A DNA stretch of 44,785 nt from Chryseobacterium sp. Leaf201 (GTDB taxonomy: Bacteria > Bacteroidota > Bacteroidia > Flavobacteriales > Weeksellaceae). Where the stretch lies: the NCBI RefSeq assembly GCF_001421435.1, contig NZ_LMKA01000059.1, positions 7,261 to 52,045 on the forward strand. Direction: 5' to 3'. The notes below the pieces were generated by a model, which worked only from the letters and a program-made list of their open reading frames with translations, was not told the origin of the DNA and did not search any database. Positions 34,835 through 43,415 of the stretch are shown here, piece after piece. Positions within the stretch are counted from its first letter, which is position 1. The number at the start of each line of letters is the position of its first letter. Both the position numbers and the translations under genes were made by a program.

Positions 34835-36058
34835 ATGAAGAAGCTAGAAAAGTCAAAATTAACCAAAGATAAAACAGTACAGATCAGCGGTTCGAAAAGT
34901 ATTTCGAATCGTTTGTTGATTTTAGAAAGTCTGTTTAAAGGTATACAGATCGGGAATCTTTCCAACTCTCAGGATACACAGCTGCTTAAAAAAGCCCTGT
35001 CTGAAAATACAGAAACGGTGGATATTCACCATGCCGGAACCGCCATGCGCTTTCTTACGTCCTACTATTCGATTATGGAAGGAAAGACCACCATTCTTAC
35101 CGGTTCCAAAAGAATGAAAGAAAGGCCGATTAAAAATCTTGTTGCCGCTTTACAGCATCTGGGCGTTGAAATTGAATATCTGGAGAATGAAGGTTTTCCC
35201 CCGTTGAAAATCAAAGGAAGAAAAATCACTCAAACTAAAGTAGATGTTCCGGCAAATATTTCAAGCCAGTTCATCACTTCCCTCCTATTGATAGCTGGAA
35301 AACTGAAAAATGGGTTAGACATTAATCTTGTCGGCGAAGTGACTTCAAGGTCATACATTGAAATGACGCTTGATATTTTATCCAGATTCGGAATTAAAAA
35401 CAGTTTCATCGGAAACACGATCAAAGTTGAACCATTCATCAATAATCATTCATCAATTATAAATTATGAAGTGGAAAGTGACTGGAGCTCCGCATCATAC
35501 TTTTATTCTTTTGCAGCCTTAGGAAGAGAAACCATTCATTTAAAAAGCTTTTATAAAACATCCACCCAGGGAGATGCTGCGATTGCAGAAATTTATAATG
35601 AATTTTTCGGAATTAAAACCGTTTTTACGGAAAGCGAACATAAAATTTCCCTTCAGCCGGATCCTGATTTCCGGTTTCCGGAAAAGATTGTCCTGGATAT
35701 GAACAACTGTCCGGATATTGCCCAAACCCTTTGCGTAACGGCAGCAGCACTAAAAATCCCTTTTGAAATCTCAGGATTGGGGACTTTACGGGTAAAAGAA
35801 ACCGACCGGCTGCTGGCTCTGTATAATGAACTGAAAAAACTGGGTGCTGAAACTGAAATTACAGATTCTGCCATTAAATCAGTCGGCTTCAATGAACCAG
35901 AAGAAAATATCTCAATCAAAACCTACCAGGATCACAGGATGGCCATGAGCTTTGCTCCGTTCTGCCTGATCAGCGAACTGAATATTGAAGACGAAAATGT
36001 AGTGGAAAAATCATATCCGATGTTTTGGGAAGATTTGTCTCAGATATTTACTGCGTAA
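34835..36058 (+). CDS. aroA: 3-phosphoshikimate 1-carboxyvinyltransferase (EPSP synthase)
   Basis: AroA joins phosphoenolpyruvate to shikimate 3-phosphate in aromatic amino acid synthesis. The 407-residue protein has the substrate loop ISGSKSISNRLLIL (Lys 21, Ser 22, Arg 26), HAGTAMRFLTSYYSIMEGKT, LTGSKRMKERPIKNLVAALQ, SSQFITSLLLIAGKL, VTSRSYIEMTLDIL, the catalytic Asp region LDMNNCPDIAQTLCVTAAAL, LRVKETDRLLALYNELKKLG and YQDHRMAMSFAPFCL. The second motif has HAG where many enzymes have NAG, and LTGSKRM where many have LTGDxxM; both look like normal Bacteroidota variation. Its stop overlaps the next start by one base. Confidence 0.95.
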   Translation: MKKLEKSKLTKDKTVQISGSKSISNRLLILESLFKGIQIGNLSNSQDTQLLKKALSENTETVDIHHAGTAMRFLTSYYSIMEGKTTILTGSKRMKERPIKNLVAALQHLGVEIEYLENEGFPPLKIKGRKITQTKVDVPANISSQFITSLLLIAGKLKNGLDINLVGEVTSRSYIEMTLDILSRFGIKNSFIGNTIKVEPFINNHSSIINYEVESDWSSASYFYSFAALGRETIHLKSFYKTSTQGDAAIAEIYNEFFGIKTVFTESEHKISLQPDPDFRFPEKIVLDMNNCPDIAQTLCVTAAALKIPFEISGLGTLRVKETDRLLALYNELKKLGAETEITDSAIKSVGFNEPEENISIKTYQDHRMAMSFAPFCLISELNIEDENVVEKSYPMFWEDLSQIFTA

Positions 36059-36498
36059 TGAAAAAAGTAATATTTTTTTCATTCTCCTTAATTTCAATAT
36101 TAGCTTTATTAGGCTTTGTAGTTCTAAAGAAAGATTATCAAGTTGTTATTGCAAGATTCGAAAAAGATCATTTTAATATTTATCCAAAAGATTGCTTCGT
36201 GAGATTTGAAAATAAAAACTATCTAGTAATAAATCGATGGATTTATCAATGGAATATCTTATCTAAAAGAATAACACCTCACAACGAAAGCATTTTTGTG
36301 GAAAAGTTTAATTTTTTTGACCATCCTTATTCAAATGAAGAGAAAGAATTTGCTTTTTTACATTTAAAAGAGAAAGATAAATCTATTAAATACAATGGGA
36401 AATTATATTTAATAAACCATATAAGCGGAGATTCAATATTTGCAAAATTTAATACTGATGAAATTATTATTTTTATAAACTCAAAAAATTTAGACTAA
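36058..36498 (+). CDS. small exported or membrane-anchored protein of unknown function
   Basis: A 146-residue protein beginning with a hydrophobic segment (MKKVIFFSFSLISILALLGF), possibly an uncleaved anchor, then a mixed region (VIARFEKDHFNIYPKDCFVR, FENKNYLVINRWIYQW, KSIKYNGKLYLINH). The ATG at 36058 overlaps the aroA stop (TAATG), which favours this start over an in-frame ATG at 36025 inside aroA. The gene is visibly richer in A and T than its neighbours (many TTT, AAA and ATT codons) and abuts the next gene directly. It may be a recent insertion. No family recognised. Confidence 0.6.
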   Translation: MKKVIFFSFSLISILALLGFVVLKKDYQVVIARFEKDHFNIYPKDCFVRFENKNYLVINRWIYQWNILSKRITPHNESIFVEKFNFFDHPYSNEEKEFAFLHLKEKDKSIKYNGKLYLINHISGDSIFAKFNTDEIIIFINSKNLD

Positions 36499-37293
36499 AT
36501 GTCAAAAACAATCATCATCACCGGAACTTCATCAGGAATAGGTTTCGTACTAGCAGAATATTTCGGGAAGAAAGGACATAAAGTCTATGGCTTAAGCCGG
36601 AAATTCACCGAAAGTCAGTATTTCACATCTATTCCGACCGATATTACAGATAATAATGCCGTACAGAATGCCATTGGAGAAGTTCTGAAAACAGAAACAA
36701 GGATTGATGTACTGATCAATAATGCCGGAATGGGAATGGTAGGTGCTGTAGAAGATTCCACCAAAGAAGATATCCTGAAATTGTTTAATCTGAACCTGGT
36801 TGGATCTGTTCAGATGATGACTGCCGTAATGCCCAAAATGCGTGAACATCAGTTCGGACAGATCATCAATGTTTCCAGCATCGGAAGCGAAATGGGACTG
36901 CCTTTCCGAGGATTTTATTCGGCTTCAAAATCAGCGCTGGATAAAGTGACCGAGGCTATGAGATATGAGGTCTATCCGTGGAATATCCATGTCTGTTCGC
37001 TTCATCTGGGAGACATCAAAACCAATATCGCTGAAAACCGTGTAAAGACAAAAGTTTCGGAGCCTTATAAAAATGTATTTGATAAAGTATATGCCTTGAT
37101 GAATTCTCATGTGGGCGACGGAACGGAACCGCTGGAAGTAGCGGAATATATTGACGGACTTTTAACTAAAAATAAATGGAAAGCTCATTATTATTTCGGT
37201 AAATTCGGGCAGAAAATCGGGGTTCCTCTGAAATGGATCTTACCCCAGGGAACTTATGAGAATTTAATGAAGAAATATAATAAACTGGCTTAG
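36499..37293 (+). CDS. short-chain dehydrogenase/reductase family oxidoreductase
   Basis: A 264-residue classical SDR. The dinucleotide-binding motif is TGTSSGIG (residues 8-15), followed by GHKVYGLSRK. DVLINNAGMGMVGAVED carries the NNAG motif, and the active site is INVSSIGSEMG with YSASK (Tyr 140, Lys 144). It reduces or oxidises a carbonyl or alcohol using NAD(P)(H). The substrate is not predictable from sequence. The ATG follows the previous stop codon without a gap, so it is read from the same transcript as the gene before it. The C-terminus (FGKFGQKIGVPLKWILPQ) is typical of this subgroup. Confidence 0.88.
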   Translation: MSKTIIITGTSSGIGFVLAEYFGKKGHKVYGLSRKFTESQYFTSIPTDITDNNAVQNAIGEVLKTETRIDVLINNAGMGMVGAVEDSTKEDILKLFNLNLVGSVQMMTAVMPKMREHQFGQIINVSSIGSEMGLPFRGFYSASKSALDKVTEAMRYEVYPWNIHVCSLHLGDIKTNIAENRVKTKVSEPYKNVFDKVYALMNSHVGDGTEPLEVAEYIDGLLTKNKWKAHYYFGKFGQKIGVPLKWILPQGTYENLMKKYNKLA

Positions 37294-37357
37294 TTTCAGT
37301 TAAACTTATTAAGCTTTTTATTTTAAGTGTCATCCTTAATCAAAATAAACGGCATTT

Positions 37358-37408
37358 TGTCATTCCGCAGGAATCTGTGCAAAGCATCTGACTTTTTAAG
37401 AAATGACA
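37358..37408. repeat. 51-base extragenic element with inverted ends
   Basis: It begins TGTCATTCCGCAGGAATCT and ends AAATGACA, so its seven-base ends (TGTCATT and AATGACA) are inverted repeats. A partial copy of the end word (TGTCATC) lies just before it, at about 37329. It looks like a degenerate palindromic intergenic repeat of the kind starting TGTCATTCCG that I associate with Chryseobacterium relatives (from memory). No protein is encoded. Confidence 0.5.
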
Positions 37409-37439
37409 AACAACGATATTTTTTAAACTTTTGTATTAA

Positions 37440-39044
37440 TTGAAATTATTTTTAAAAATATTCTTTATCCTTTTTTGCGTTGCTGTACAGGCGCAGAAGA
37501 AGAGTTATTTTCTTATTGATACCGAAACCAAAGTCAGAAAAAAAGTAAATGACTCTGCTGCTGCCGTGAAATTCCTGGATTCCCTTGCCCAGAACAACTA
37601 TTTTTTCACACAGCTGAAAGAAGTCAGGAAAAAAGGAGACAGCACGGAAATTATGTATGACAAGGGGAAAAACTTTAATGAAACCTATGTCAGCCTTTCA
37701 GATTCTATTGCCTTGCGCACTAAGATCCAGAAGGAGTTTTTCACTAAAAATTTAGATTCCACCAAGAAAAAAATCAGCAAAACCTATATTGATGACGGAT
37801 TTGCCTTCAGCAGGATCAAGTCCAGATACAAGGGCCAGAAAAACGGGTATCCTGTGGTAGAGCTTGATATCAATAAAAACAATAAAAGAACGATTGACGG
37901 GTTTGTGGTAAAAGGTTACACCGGTGTCCCGAAAAGGTTTATTAAAAACCTCGAAAAGGAATTTAAAGGGAAAACCTATGACGATAAAAACCTTATCGCG
38001 ATTAATAAAAGTTTCCAGAGCCACCAGTTCATTACATTGGAACGTCCTCCGCAGACATTATTTACAAAAGACTCCACGAGTATTTACCTTTTCATGGAGA
38101 AGAAAAAAACAAACAGCTTTGACGGGGTGATCGGTTTCGGTAATGATAAAACCGATAAGTTTACCCTAAACGGAACGCTGAACGTTAATTTCAGGAATAT
38201 CTTCAACGGTTTTGAAACGGTAAATCTGTACTGGCAGAGAAACCCGGACAAAGGCCAGACTTTTGACCTGCAGACGGATATCCCGTATCTTTTCAAATCC
38301 AATGTCGGGCTGAATATGAAGGTGAATATCTTCAGGCAGGATTCTACTTTTGCCAATGTAAAAGCACTTCCCGCATTTTATTATCACCTTAATGCAAGGA
38401 ATAAGCTCGGTCTGAGAGGAACTTTTGAAAGTTCAAGTATCATTGATACCCTGTATGTCCAGGGAAAAGATTACAACAAAAAAGGAATCGGGATCTGGTT
38501 TGAAATGGTGGAACCTACAGATATTGATCTGTTCCTGTACAAGACCAGGATTAATGCGGGCTATGACTATCTGATGACAAACTACACCAAAGATAACATC
38601 AGGTCTCCGCAGAACCAGTTTTACTTTTTCGGGGAGCATAATTACCATATCAACGGCAACCATTTTCTCAATATGAAAGCGGAAGGAGCCATGATGGACT
38701 CTAAAATCGACTTTTCTGCCAATGAGCTCTACCGCTTCGGAGGCTGGAATTCCATGCGGGGCTTTAATGAAAATTCCCTCGCCGCCGACTTTTATTATTA
38801 CGGAGGTTTAGAGTACCGCTATCTTATCGGGAGCCAGGCTTTCTTTGATGTCTTCGGGCAATACGGCCAGCTCAACAACAAATCGCTGAATGTAAAACCC
38901 AAACTCTACAGTGTCGGGCTCGGGTTTAATTTCTTTATCCCGATCGGCCTGATGAGCTTCCAGCTTTCCAACGGTAATGAATTCGGAAACCCTTTTAAAT
39001 TCAATGATATTAAAATTCACTGGGGAATCCTGAGCAGATTTTAA
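37440..39044 (+). CDS. Omp85/BamA-family outer membrane protein
   Basis: A 534-residue outer membrane protein with a signal peptide (MKLFLKIFFILFCVAVQAQ). The start is a TTG at 37440: an in-frame TAA stands immediately before it, and the next ATG is past the signal peptide. Residues about 20-230 hold a POTRA-like region (TIDGFVVKGYTGVPKRFIKN, YDDKNLIAINKSFQSHQFI). The rest is a beta-barrel with the Omp85 signature SMRGFNEN near residue 440 and a C-terminal strand ending in Phe (IHWGILSRF). Omp85 proteins insert or translocate proteins (or lipids) at the outer membrane. At 534 residues it is shorter than BamA, so it is an accessory family member. It is separated from the next operon by a terminator. 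Confidence 0.85.
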   Translation: MKLFLKIFFILFCVAVQAQKKSYFLIDTETKVRKKVNDSAAAVKFLDSLAQNNYFFTQLKEVRKKGDSTEIMYDKGKNFNETYVSLSDSIALRTKIQKEFFTKNLDSTKKKISKTYIDDGFAFSRIKSRYKGQKNGYPVVELDINKNNKRTIDGFVVKGYTGVPKRFIKNLEKEFKGKTYDDKNLIAINKSFQSHQFITLERPPQTLFTKDSTSIYLFMEKKKTNSFDGVIGFGNDKTDKFTLNGTLNVNFRNIFNGFETVNLYWQRNPDKGQTFDLQTDIPYLFKSNVGLNMKVNIFRQDSTFANVKALPAFYYHLNARNKLGLRGTFESSSIIDTLYVQGKDYNKKGIGIWFEMVEPTDIDLFLYKTRINAGYDYLMTNYTKDNIRSPQNQFYFFGEHNYHINGNHFLNMKAEGAMMDSKIDFSANELYRFGGWNSMRGFNENSLAADFYYYGGLEYRYLIGSQAFFDVFGQYGQLNNKSLNVKPKLYSVGLGFNFFIPIGLMSFQLSNGNEFGNPFKFNDIKIHWGILSRF

Positions 39045-39064
39045 ACGCTGCCATATTTAAAATA

Positions 39065-39102
39065 ACAAGTCTTATCCGTCTGCCGGGTAAGACTTTTTTT
39101 TG
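39065..39102 (+). terminator. rho-independent terminator
   Basis: AAGTCTTATCCG (39067-39078) pairs with CGGGTAAGACTT (39084-39095, one G-T pair), followed by a T tract. It ends the Omp85-family gene. Confidence 0.9.
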
Positions 39103-39147
39103 TAATACTGATTGAAATCATAAACCATTAGTTTAAAAATCAACAAA

Positions 39148-39178
39148 TTGCACGAAAATATATTTCATCATATATTGA
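39148..39178 (+). promoter_or_regulatory. possible promoter of the five-gene surface-assembly operon
   Basis: TTG (39148-39150), 20 bases, then TATATTGA (39171-39178), a partial match to TAnnTTTG. The ATG follows 32 bases later at 39211. The match is imperfect, so this is tentative. Confidence 0.35.
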
Positions 39179-39210
39179 ATTTTATCATCTTTAAAACAAA
39201 TCTTAATACC

Positions 39211-39789
39211 ATGAAAAAAGTTACCTTTACTTTAGTGCTGTCTGTATGTGCATTGACAGCTTCTTCAAAATTAAATGCACAGGATACCAATACGGACAAC
39301 CATACCATTGGCATTACCATCCCTGAAGTTGCACTGGTAGACATAGAACCGGCCGCCAACAAAAACATTACTTTAGGATTTACCGCTCCTACTGAAGCCG
39401 GTCTTCCTATTGTAGCAAGCGGGACCAACAATACCCTGTGGCTTAATTATTCTTCAATTAAATCTGTTACTGATGCTACCCGGAATGTTTCCGTAAGACT
39501 AAATGCCCTGGTTCCCGGGATTGATATCAGGGTAACAGCAGCTGCGGCAACAGGAGCAGGCGGAGGAACTTTAGGCGTGCCTTCTTCACAATTAACACTG
39601 AGTGCAGCTGACCAGACCCTTATTTCCGGGATCGGAAGTGCTTATACGGGTGACGGTGCAAACAACGGTCACAATCTTACCTATGCACTGGCTCCGGGAA
39701 GCGGAACCGGCACCGTTGCTGCGTATGCAGATCTGGAGGCAACGACTACAGCTGTAGCTACAGTAACCTACACCATTTCTGATAACTAA
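39211..39789 (+). CDS. small secreted beta-rich protein, candidate major surface subunit
   Basis: A 192-residue protein with a clean type I signal peptide (MKKVTFTLVLSVCALTASSKLNAQ, about 24 residues); the ATG at 39211 is chosen over a TTG at 39148 that adds a non-signal extension. The mature protein is Gly-, Thr- and Ala-rich with strand/turn patterns (GITIPEVALVDIEP, TLGFTAPTEAGLP). A core is shared with the protein at 43405 (VPGIDIRVTAAAATGAGGG, LGVPSSQLTLS, ISGIGSAYTGDGANNGHNL), and the last strand is TVTYTISDN. It has no T9SS sorting domain and no lipobox, so neither T9SS nor the lipoprotein pathway of type V pili is indicated. Position and composition fit a polymerising subunit; that is inference. 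Confidence 0.72.
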   Translation: MKKVTFTLVLSVCALTASSKLNAQDTNTDNHTIGITIPEVALVDIEPAANKNITLGFTAPTEAGLPIVASGTNNTLWLNYSSIKSVTDATRNVSVRLNALVPGIDIRVTAAAATGAGGGTLGVPSSQLTLSAADQTLISGIGSAYTGDGANNGHNLTYALAPGSGTGTVAAYADLEATTTAVATVTYTISDN

Positions 39790-39820
39790 GGCCTGAAAAA
39801 CCTTTGTGTCTTAATCAGGA

Positions 39821-39839
39821 GAAGCTGTTTACCGGCTTC
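39821..39839 (+). promoter_or_regulatory. intra-operon hairpin after the first subunit gene
   Basis: GAAGCTG (39821-39827) pairs with CGGCTTC (39833-39839, one G-T pair) around a five-base loop, in the 94-base gap between subunit and chaperone-like genes. It has no proper T tract, so it may reduce read-through or protect the upstream mRNA end rather than terminate. Confidence 0.5.
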
Positions 39840-39883
39840 TTACTATTTACTGTGATTTTTTTAAACTTAAACTTTACATTAAA

Positions 39884-40690
39884 ATGATAAAGCACGCCTC
39901 CTTTTTGTTTATCTTTTTGATCCTGTCATGCTTATCAAAGGCTAATATTGTGATCCTTAACGGCCTTACCCATCATTATAAGGTAGAAAACGGACAGGTT
40001 TACAAAGGAAAAATTTCAATAGAGAATATAAGCAGCCAGCCTCAGAATGTAAAACTGTTTCTACAGGATTTTACTTATCAGTCTGACGGAACTGCAAATT
40101 ATACGACTCCGGACAAGGCTAAAAACGAGAAAAGCAATGCAGGATGGATAAGGCTTAATACAAATCTTGTTTCTTTAAAAGGAAAAGAGAAAACAGAAAT
40201 TTTCTATGAAATAACAATTCCGGAACAGGATCCTGATGAAGGGAGCCATTGGAGCGTGATTATTGTAGAACCTGTGGAAGACATTAAACCTGACAATGAC
40301 CGGCAGGGTGTCAATATCACATCCATTGTCCGGTATGCCATACAGATTATAACCGATGTAAACTCCGAAAAAGCAAATTCGGATCTGAAATTTGAAGGTG
40401 TAAAGATTGAAAAAGAAGATGGCAGGAAATTTCTTAAAGTAGCAATAACCAACACGGGGACGCTTTACTGCAAGCCAACAGTAACTGCGGAAATCTACCA
40501 TAAAAAGAACGGACAGAAAATCGGTAATTTTTCCAGCCAGGCTATGGGACTATTGCCGAAGACTTCCAAATCTTTCCTTATTGATCTGGATAAAATACCG
40601 CCCGCCGGTTATAATGCCGTATTGATTGCCACGGATGAAGACGACAATGCTTTTGCCCTCAATGTCGAATTGGAAGTAAAGAATGATTAG
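39884..40690 (+). CDS. two-domain Ig-like periplasmic protein, chaperone-like
   Basis: A 268-residue exported protein (signal MIKHASFLFIFLILSCLSKA; a Cys at 16 leaves lipoprotein processing possible). Residues about 20-150 look like an N-terminal Ig-like domain: HHYKVENGQVYKGKISIENI followed by VKLFLQDFTYQSDG, LKGKEKTEIFYEITIPEQDP and HWSVIIVEPVED, a pattern of a pilus-chaperone or DUF916-type fold. A second beta-sandwich covers about 155-268 (DLKFEGVKIEKEDGRKFLKV, ITNTGTLYCKPTVTAEIY, PPAGYNAVLIATDEDDNAF). The two-domain layout is that of periplasmic pilus chaperones, but I recognise no PapD signature, so homology is not claimed. It overlaps the start of the barrel gene by eight bases. Confidence 0.72.
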   Translation: MIKHASFLFIFLILSCLSKANIVILNGLTHHYKVENGQVYKGKISIENISSQPQNVKLFLQDFTYQSDGTANYTTPDKAKNEKSNAGWIRLNTNLVSLKGKEKTEIFYEITIPEQDPDEGSHWSVIIVEPVEDIKPDNDRQGVNITSIVRYAIQIITDVNSEKANSDLKFEGVKIEKEDGRKFLKVAITNTGTLYCKPTVTAEIYHKKNGQKIGNFSSQAMGLLPKTSKSFLIDLDKIPPAGYNAVLIATDEDDNAFALNVELEVKND

Positions 40691-43415
40691 GAAGTATGTA
40701 TTATATTTTACTTTGCTGTTCCCGGCACTGCTTATTGCCCAAAGAAAAAATCCTGACAGCAATAAAGACAGTCTGCAGCCGGGGACATCCACTTCTGTTT
40801 CTTTTATAATAGAAAACGGAACTTCCGGGAGTCCTGTTTATGAAGTCTCTGTGACCACTTCAAATCCATATATTCAACCTATTTTAAAAAGCGGGGAACT
40901 AAAAATCAATGCTCATGAAAACAGCATTTATATTGTTCCTATAAAAATTGCTGCAGAAACTCCTCAGGGAAAATACAGCGTCACTCTGCATGGGACAGAA
41001 AAAAACACCGGTGAAAAGTGGATTAAGAATTCCGAATTAACGGTTTCGGGAAACCGGAAAATCTCAGTCAGTGTTTTAAATGCTCCGGACTTTGTAAAAG
41101 CGGGGGAAACGATTAAAGCTTCTTTCCTGCTGAAAAATAACGGAAATGTATCTGAAAATGTTATTCTGGAAAGTATAAGTGCTGCTGTTATTGAAGGAAC
41201 ATCTTTAATATTATCTGCGGGAGAAGGGAAGATAATTACCGTACATAAAAAAACGAACCCTGATCTGGGTAAGAATGAATATCAGAATATAAGCCTGTCC
41301 GCATATTCTGAAGATAATATAAAGGAAAAGCAAATCGCTTATACCGGTGTAAAAATAATTTCTGTACAACCTGAAGAAGATGACATTTTCCACCGGCTTC
41401 CTGTAAAAGCTTCTGCTTCTTTCATCGGAATGCGAAACCGCGGCGAATATAATAATGGTTTTCAGGGTGAAGTATATGGCAAAGGAAGCCTTGATAAAAA
41501 CAATCAGCACCTGCTGGAATTTCGGGCTGTCACCAAAAATCCTGTGGAATTTAATTCTTTTACGCAGTATGAAGAGTATTTTATCAATTACCAACAGGAC
41601 CATTTTTTTTTTCATTTGGGAGATAAGAATTATTCATCCTCCTTCTTAACGGAGTATGCGAGGTACGGCCGCGGTGCAGAAATCCGTTTTGACATGAAGA
41701 ATGTAAGCGTGGGCGGATTTTACAATCACCCGAGATTCTTCCGGGATATCAAAGATGAGTTTAATATCTACTCGAAATTCAGGCTCGCCGGAGAATCGGA
41801 AATTACAGCCGGATATTTATACAAGGTGCCAAGAAGGGAAAATGTGGGACCTGGGTTCTCAGGTTTCAGACTGGATTCTGATGCGCATCTGCCTTATCTC
41901 GCCGGAAAGTTTAAGCTTAACAACCATCTTGAAGTATCCGGGGAAGCTTCTTACAGTAAAACCAATAATACGGACGGAACTGCTTTTATGCTTCAGGCCA
42001 CTGCTGGTTTTGAAAAGATTAACGGGAATATCATGTATACGAGATCAGGCCCTGAATATGCCGGCTATTTTAACAATACCAGTACGTTCAACGGGAATCT
42101 CCAGTACAGGCTTTCAAAAAAAATAAATGTGCTGGCAACTTATGTGCAGGATGCCAGAAATTTCCAGAGGGATACACTGTTTCTTGCTGCTCCCTACCGG
42201 AAATTTCTGCAGTATGGCTTACAGTACAGATATCTGAAAAGCGGATCTGTAATGCTGTACAATGGGTTCCAAAGGTATGAAGACCGGCTGATGCCTAAAG
42301 AATTTGATTACAAAGAACGTTTTTTCAAAATAAGCATTGATCAGCAGATCGGGATTTTCCAGCTGAATATGGAAGGGCAATTCGGAAAAACAGATAATTA
42401 TCTGAGTGGATTTTCCGGAAACTCAAGTTTCTATACCGCGAATATAGGATTTGAAAAATTTAAAACTTCATTTAATCTCTATGGGAGTTATGCCAATACA
42501 TCCCGGTATCAGATGCAGCAGCAGAAACAGTTCTATTACGGGGCGAGAATCTTCAGTCGTTTTTCAGACCGCATGAGCTTCAGCCTTTTTTATCAGAACA
42601 ATTACATGCCGGAAGATTATTATGCGGACCGGAATCTTCTGGAGATCCTTTTTCACCGCCGGTTATTTCCGGGACATGAAATTGATGTTTCGGGAAGATA
42701 TACTTTACAACGCGGAGAACTCGACCATAAAGATTTTATTTTTTCATTGCGCTATGCTGTACATCTTAATGTCCCAACGCAAAAAATAGCAGATTACACA
42801 ACCCTTTCGGGAACCGTTAAGAATCTCGGAGTAAAAAAGATTGAGGGAATCCGCCTGACATTGGGCAATCATCTGTCGGTAACTGATAAAAACGGAAATT
42901 ATACCTTTAAAAACATTATCCCCGGAAACTATATTCTGGAGATTGACAGGTCAACAACGGACATCAATGATATTCCTGATGTTAATTTTCCAGCTTCATT
43001 ACTGCTTGCCGGTAAAGAAAACATATTCAATTTCGGATTGCTGTCAGCCGGGCAGATCAAGGGAAACATCCGTTATTCCGAAAGTGAAAGTACACCGGTT
43101 TTTACCAGCATTCCACCTAAAAAAGAAAATAAGAAGAAGGAAAAATTAATCCTGGAAGCATCCAACGGTGACCAGACGTACCGAAAAATAGTTGGTATGG
43201 GAGAAAAATATGATTTTACTTATCTGCGTCCCGGGATATGGAACATAAAAGTATACAGAAACGGTTTGGACAAAAGATATAAAATTCCCATTGACAGCTT
43301 TCAGTTTATATTAAAATCGTCAGAAATAAAAGAACTTATGATCCATGTGATCAAACAGCCATCAGAAATAAAATTTCAAAAGGAAAGTATTAAAGTAACG
43401 TATAATGAGAAGTAG
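40683..43415 (+). CDS. usher-like outer membrane barrel with N- and C-terminal beta-sandwich domains
   Basis: A 910-residue protein with a signal peptide (MIRKYVLYFTLLFPALLIAQ). Two Ig-like domains follow (about 25-120 and 125-228; STSVSFIIENGTSGSPVYEV, VKAGETIKASFLLKNNGNVS). From about 235 to 705 there are alternating aromatic strands typical of an outer membrane barrel (YFINYQQDHFFFHLGDKNYS, FRLAGESEITAGYLYKV, LQYGLQYRYLKSGSVMLY). The C-terminus carries two carboxypeptidase-regulatory/CnaB-like sandwiches (TLSGTVKNLGVKKIEGIRLT, VTDKNGNYTFKNIIPGNYIL, then YDFTYLRPGIWNIKVYRNGL). N-domains, barrel and two C-terminal sandwiches is the plan of chaperone-pathway ushers, though sequence homology is not evident. 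Overlaps with both neighbours show tight coupling. Confidence 0.75.
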   Translation: MIRKYVLYFTLLFPALLIAQRKNPDSNKDSLQPGTSTSVSFIIENGTSGSPVYEVSVTTSNPYIQPILKSGELKINAHENSIYIVPIKIAAETPQGKYSVTLHGTEKNTGEKWIKNSELTVSGNRKISVSVLNAPDFVKAGETIKASFLLKNNGNVSENVILESISAAVIEGTSLILSAGEGKIITVHKKTNPDLGKNEYQNISLSAYSEDNIKEKQIAYTGVKIISVQPEEDDIFHRLPVKASASFIGMRNRGEYNNGFQGEVYGKGSLDKNNQHLLEFRAVTKNPVEFNSFTQYEEYFINYQQDHFFFHLGDKNYSSSFLTEYARYGRGAEIRFDMKNVSVGGFYNHPRFFRDIKDEFNIYSKFRLAGESEITAGYLYKVPRRENVGPGFSGFRLDSDAHLPYLAGKFKLNNHLEVSGEASYSKTNNTDGTAFMLQATAGFEKINGNIMYTRSGPEYAGYFNNTSTFNGNLQYRLSKKINVLATYVQDARNFQRDTLFLAAPYRKFLQYGLQYRYLKSGSVMLYNGFQRYEDRLMPKEFDYKERFFKISIDQQIGIFQLNMEGQFGKTDNYLSGFSGNSSFYTANIGFEKFKTSFNLYGSYANTSRYQMQQQKQFYYGARIFSRFSDRMSFSLFYQNNYMPEDYYADRNLLEILFHRRLFPGHEIDVSGRYTLQRGELDHKDFIFSLRYAVHLNVPTQKIADYTTLSGTVKNLGVKKIEGIRLTLGNHLSVTDKNGNYTFKNIIPGNYILEIDRSTTDINDIPDVNFPASLLLAGKENIFNFGLLSAGQIKGNIRYSESESTPVFTSIPPKKENKKKEKLILEASNGDQTYRKIVGMGEKYDFTYLRPGIWNIKVYRNGLDKRYKIPIDSFQFILKSSEIKELMIHVIKQPSEIKFQKESIKVTYNEK

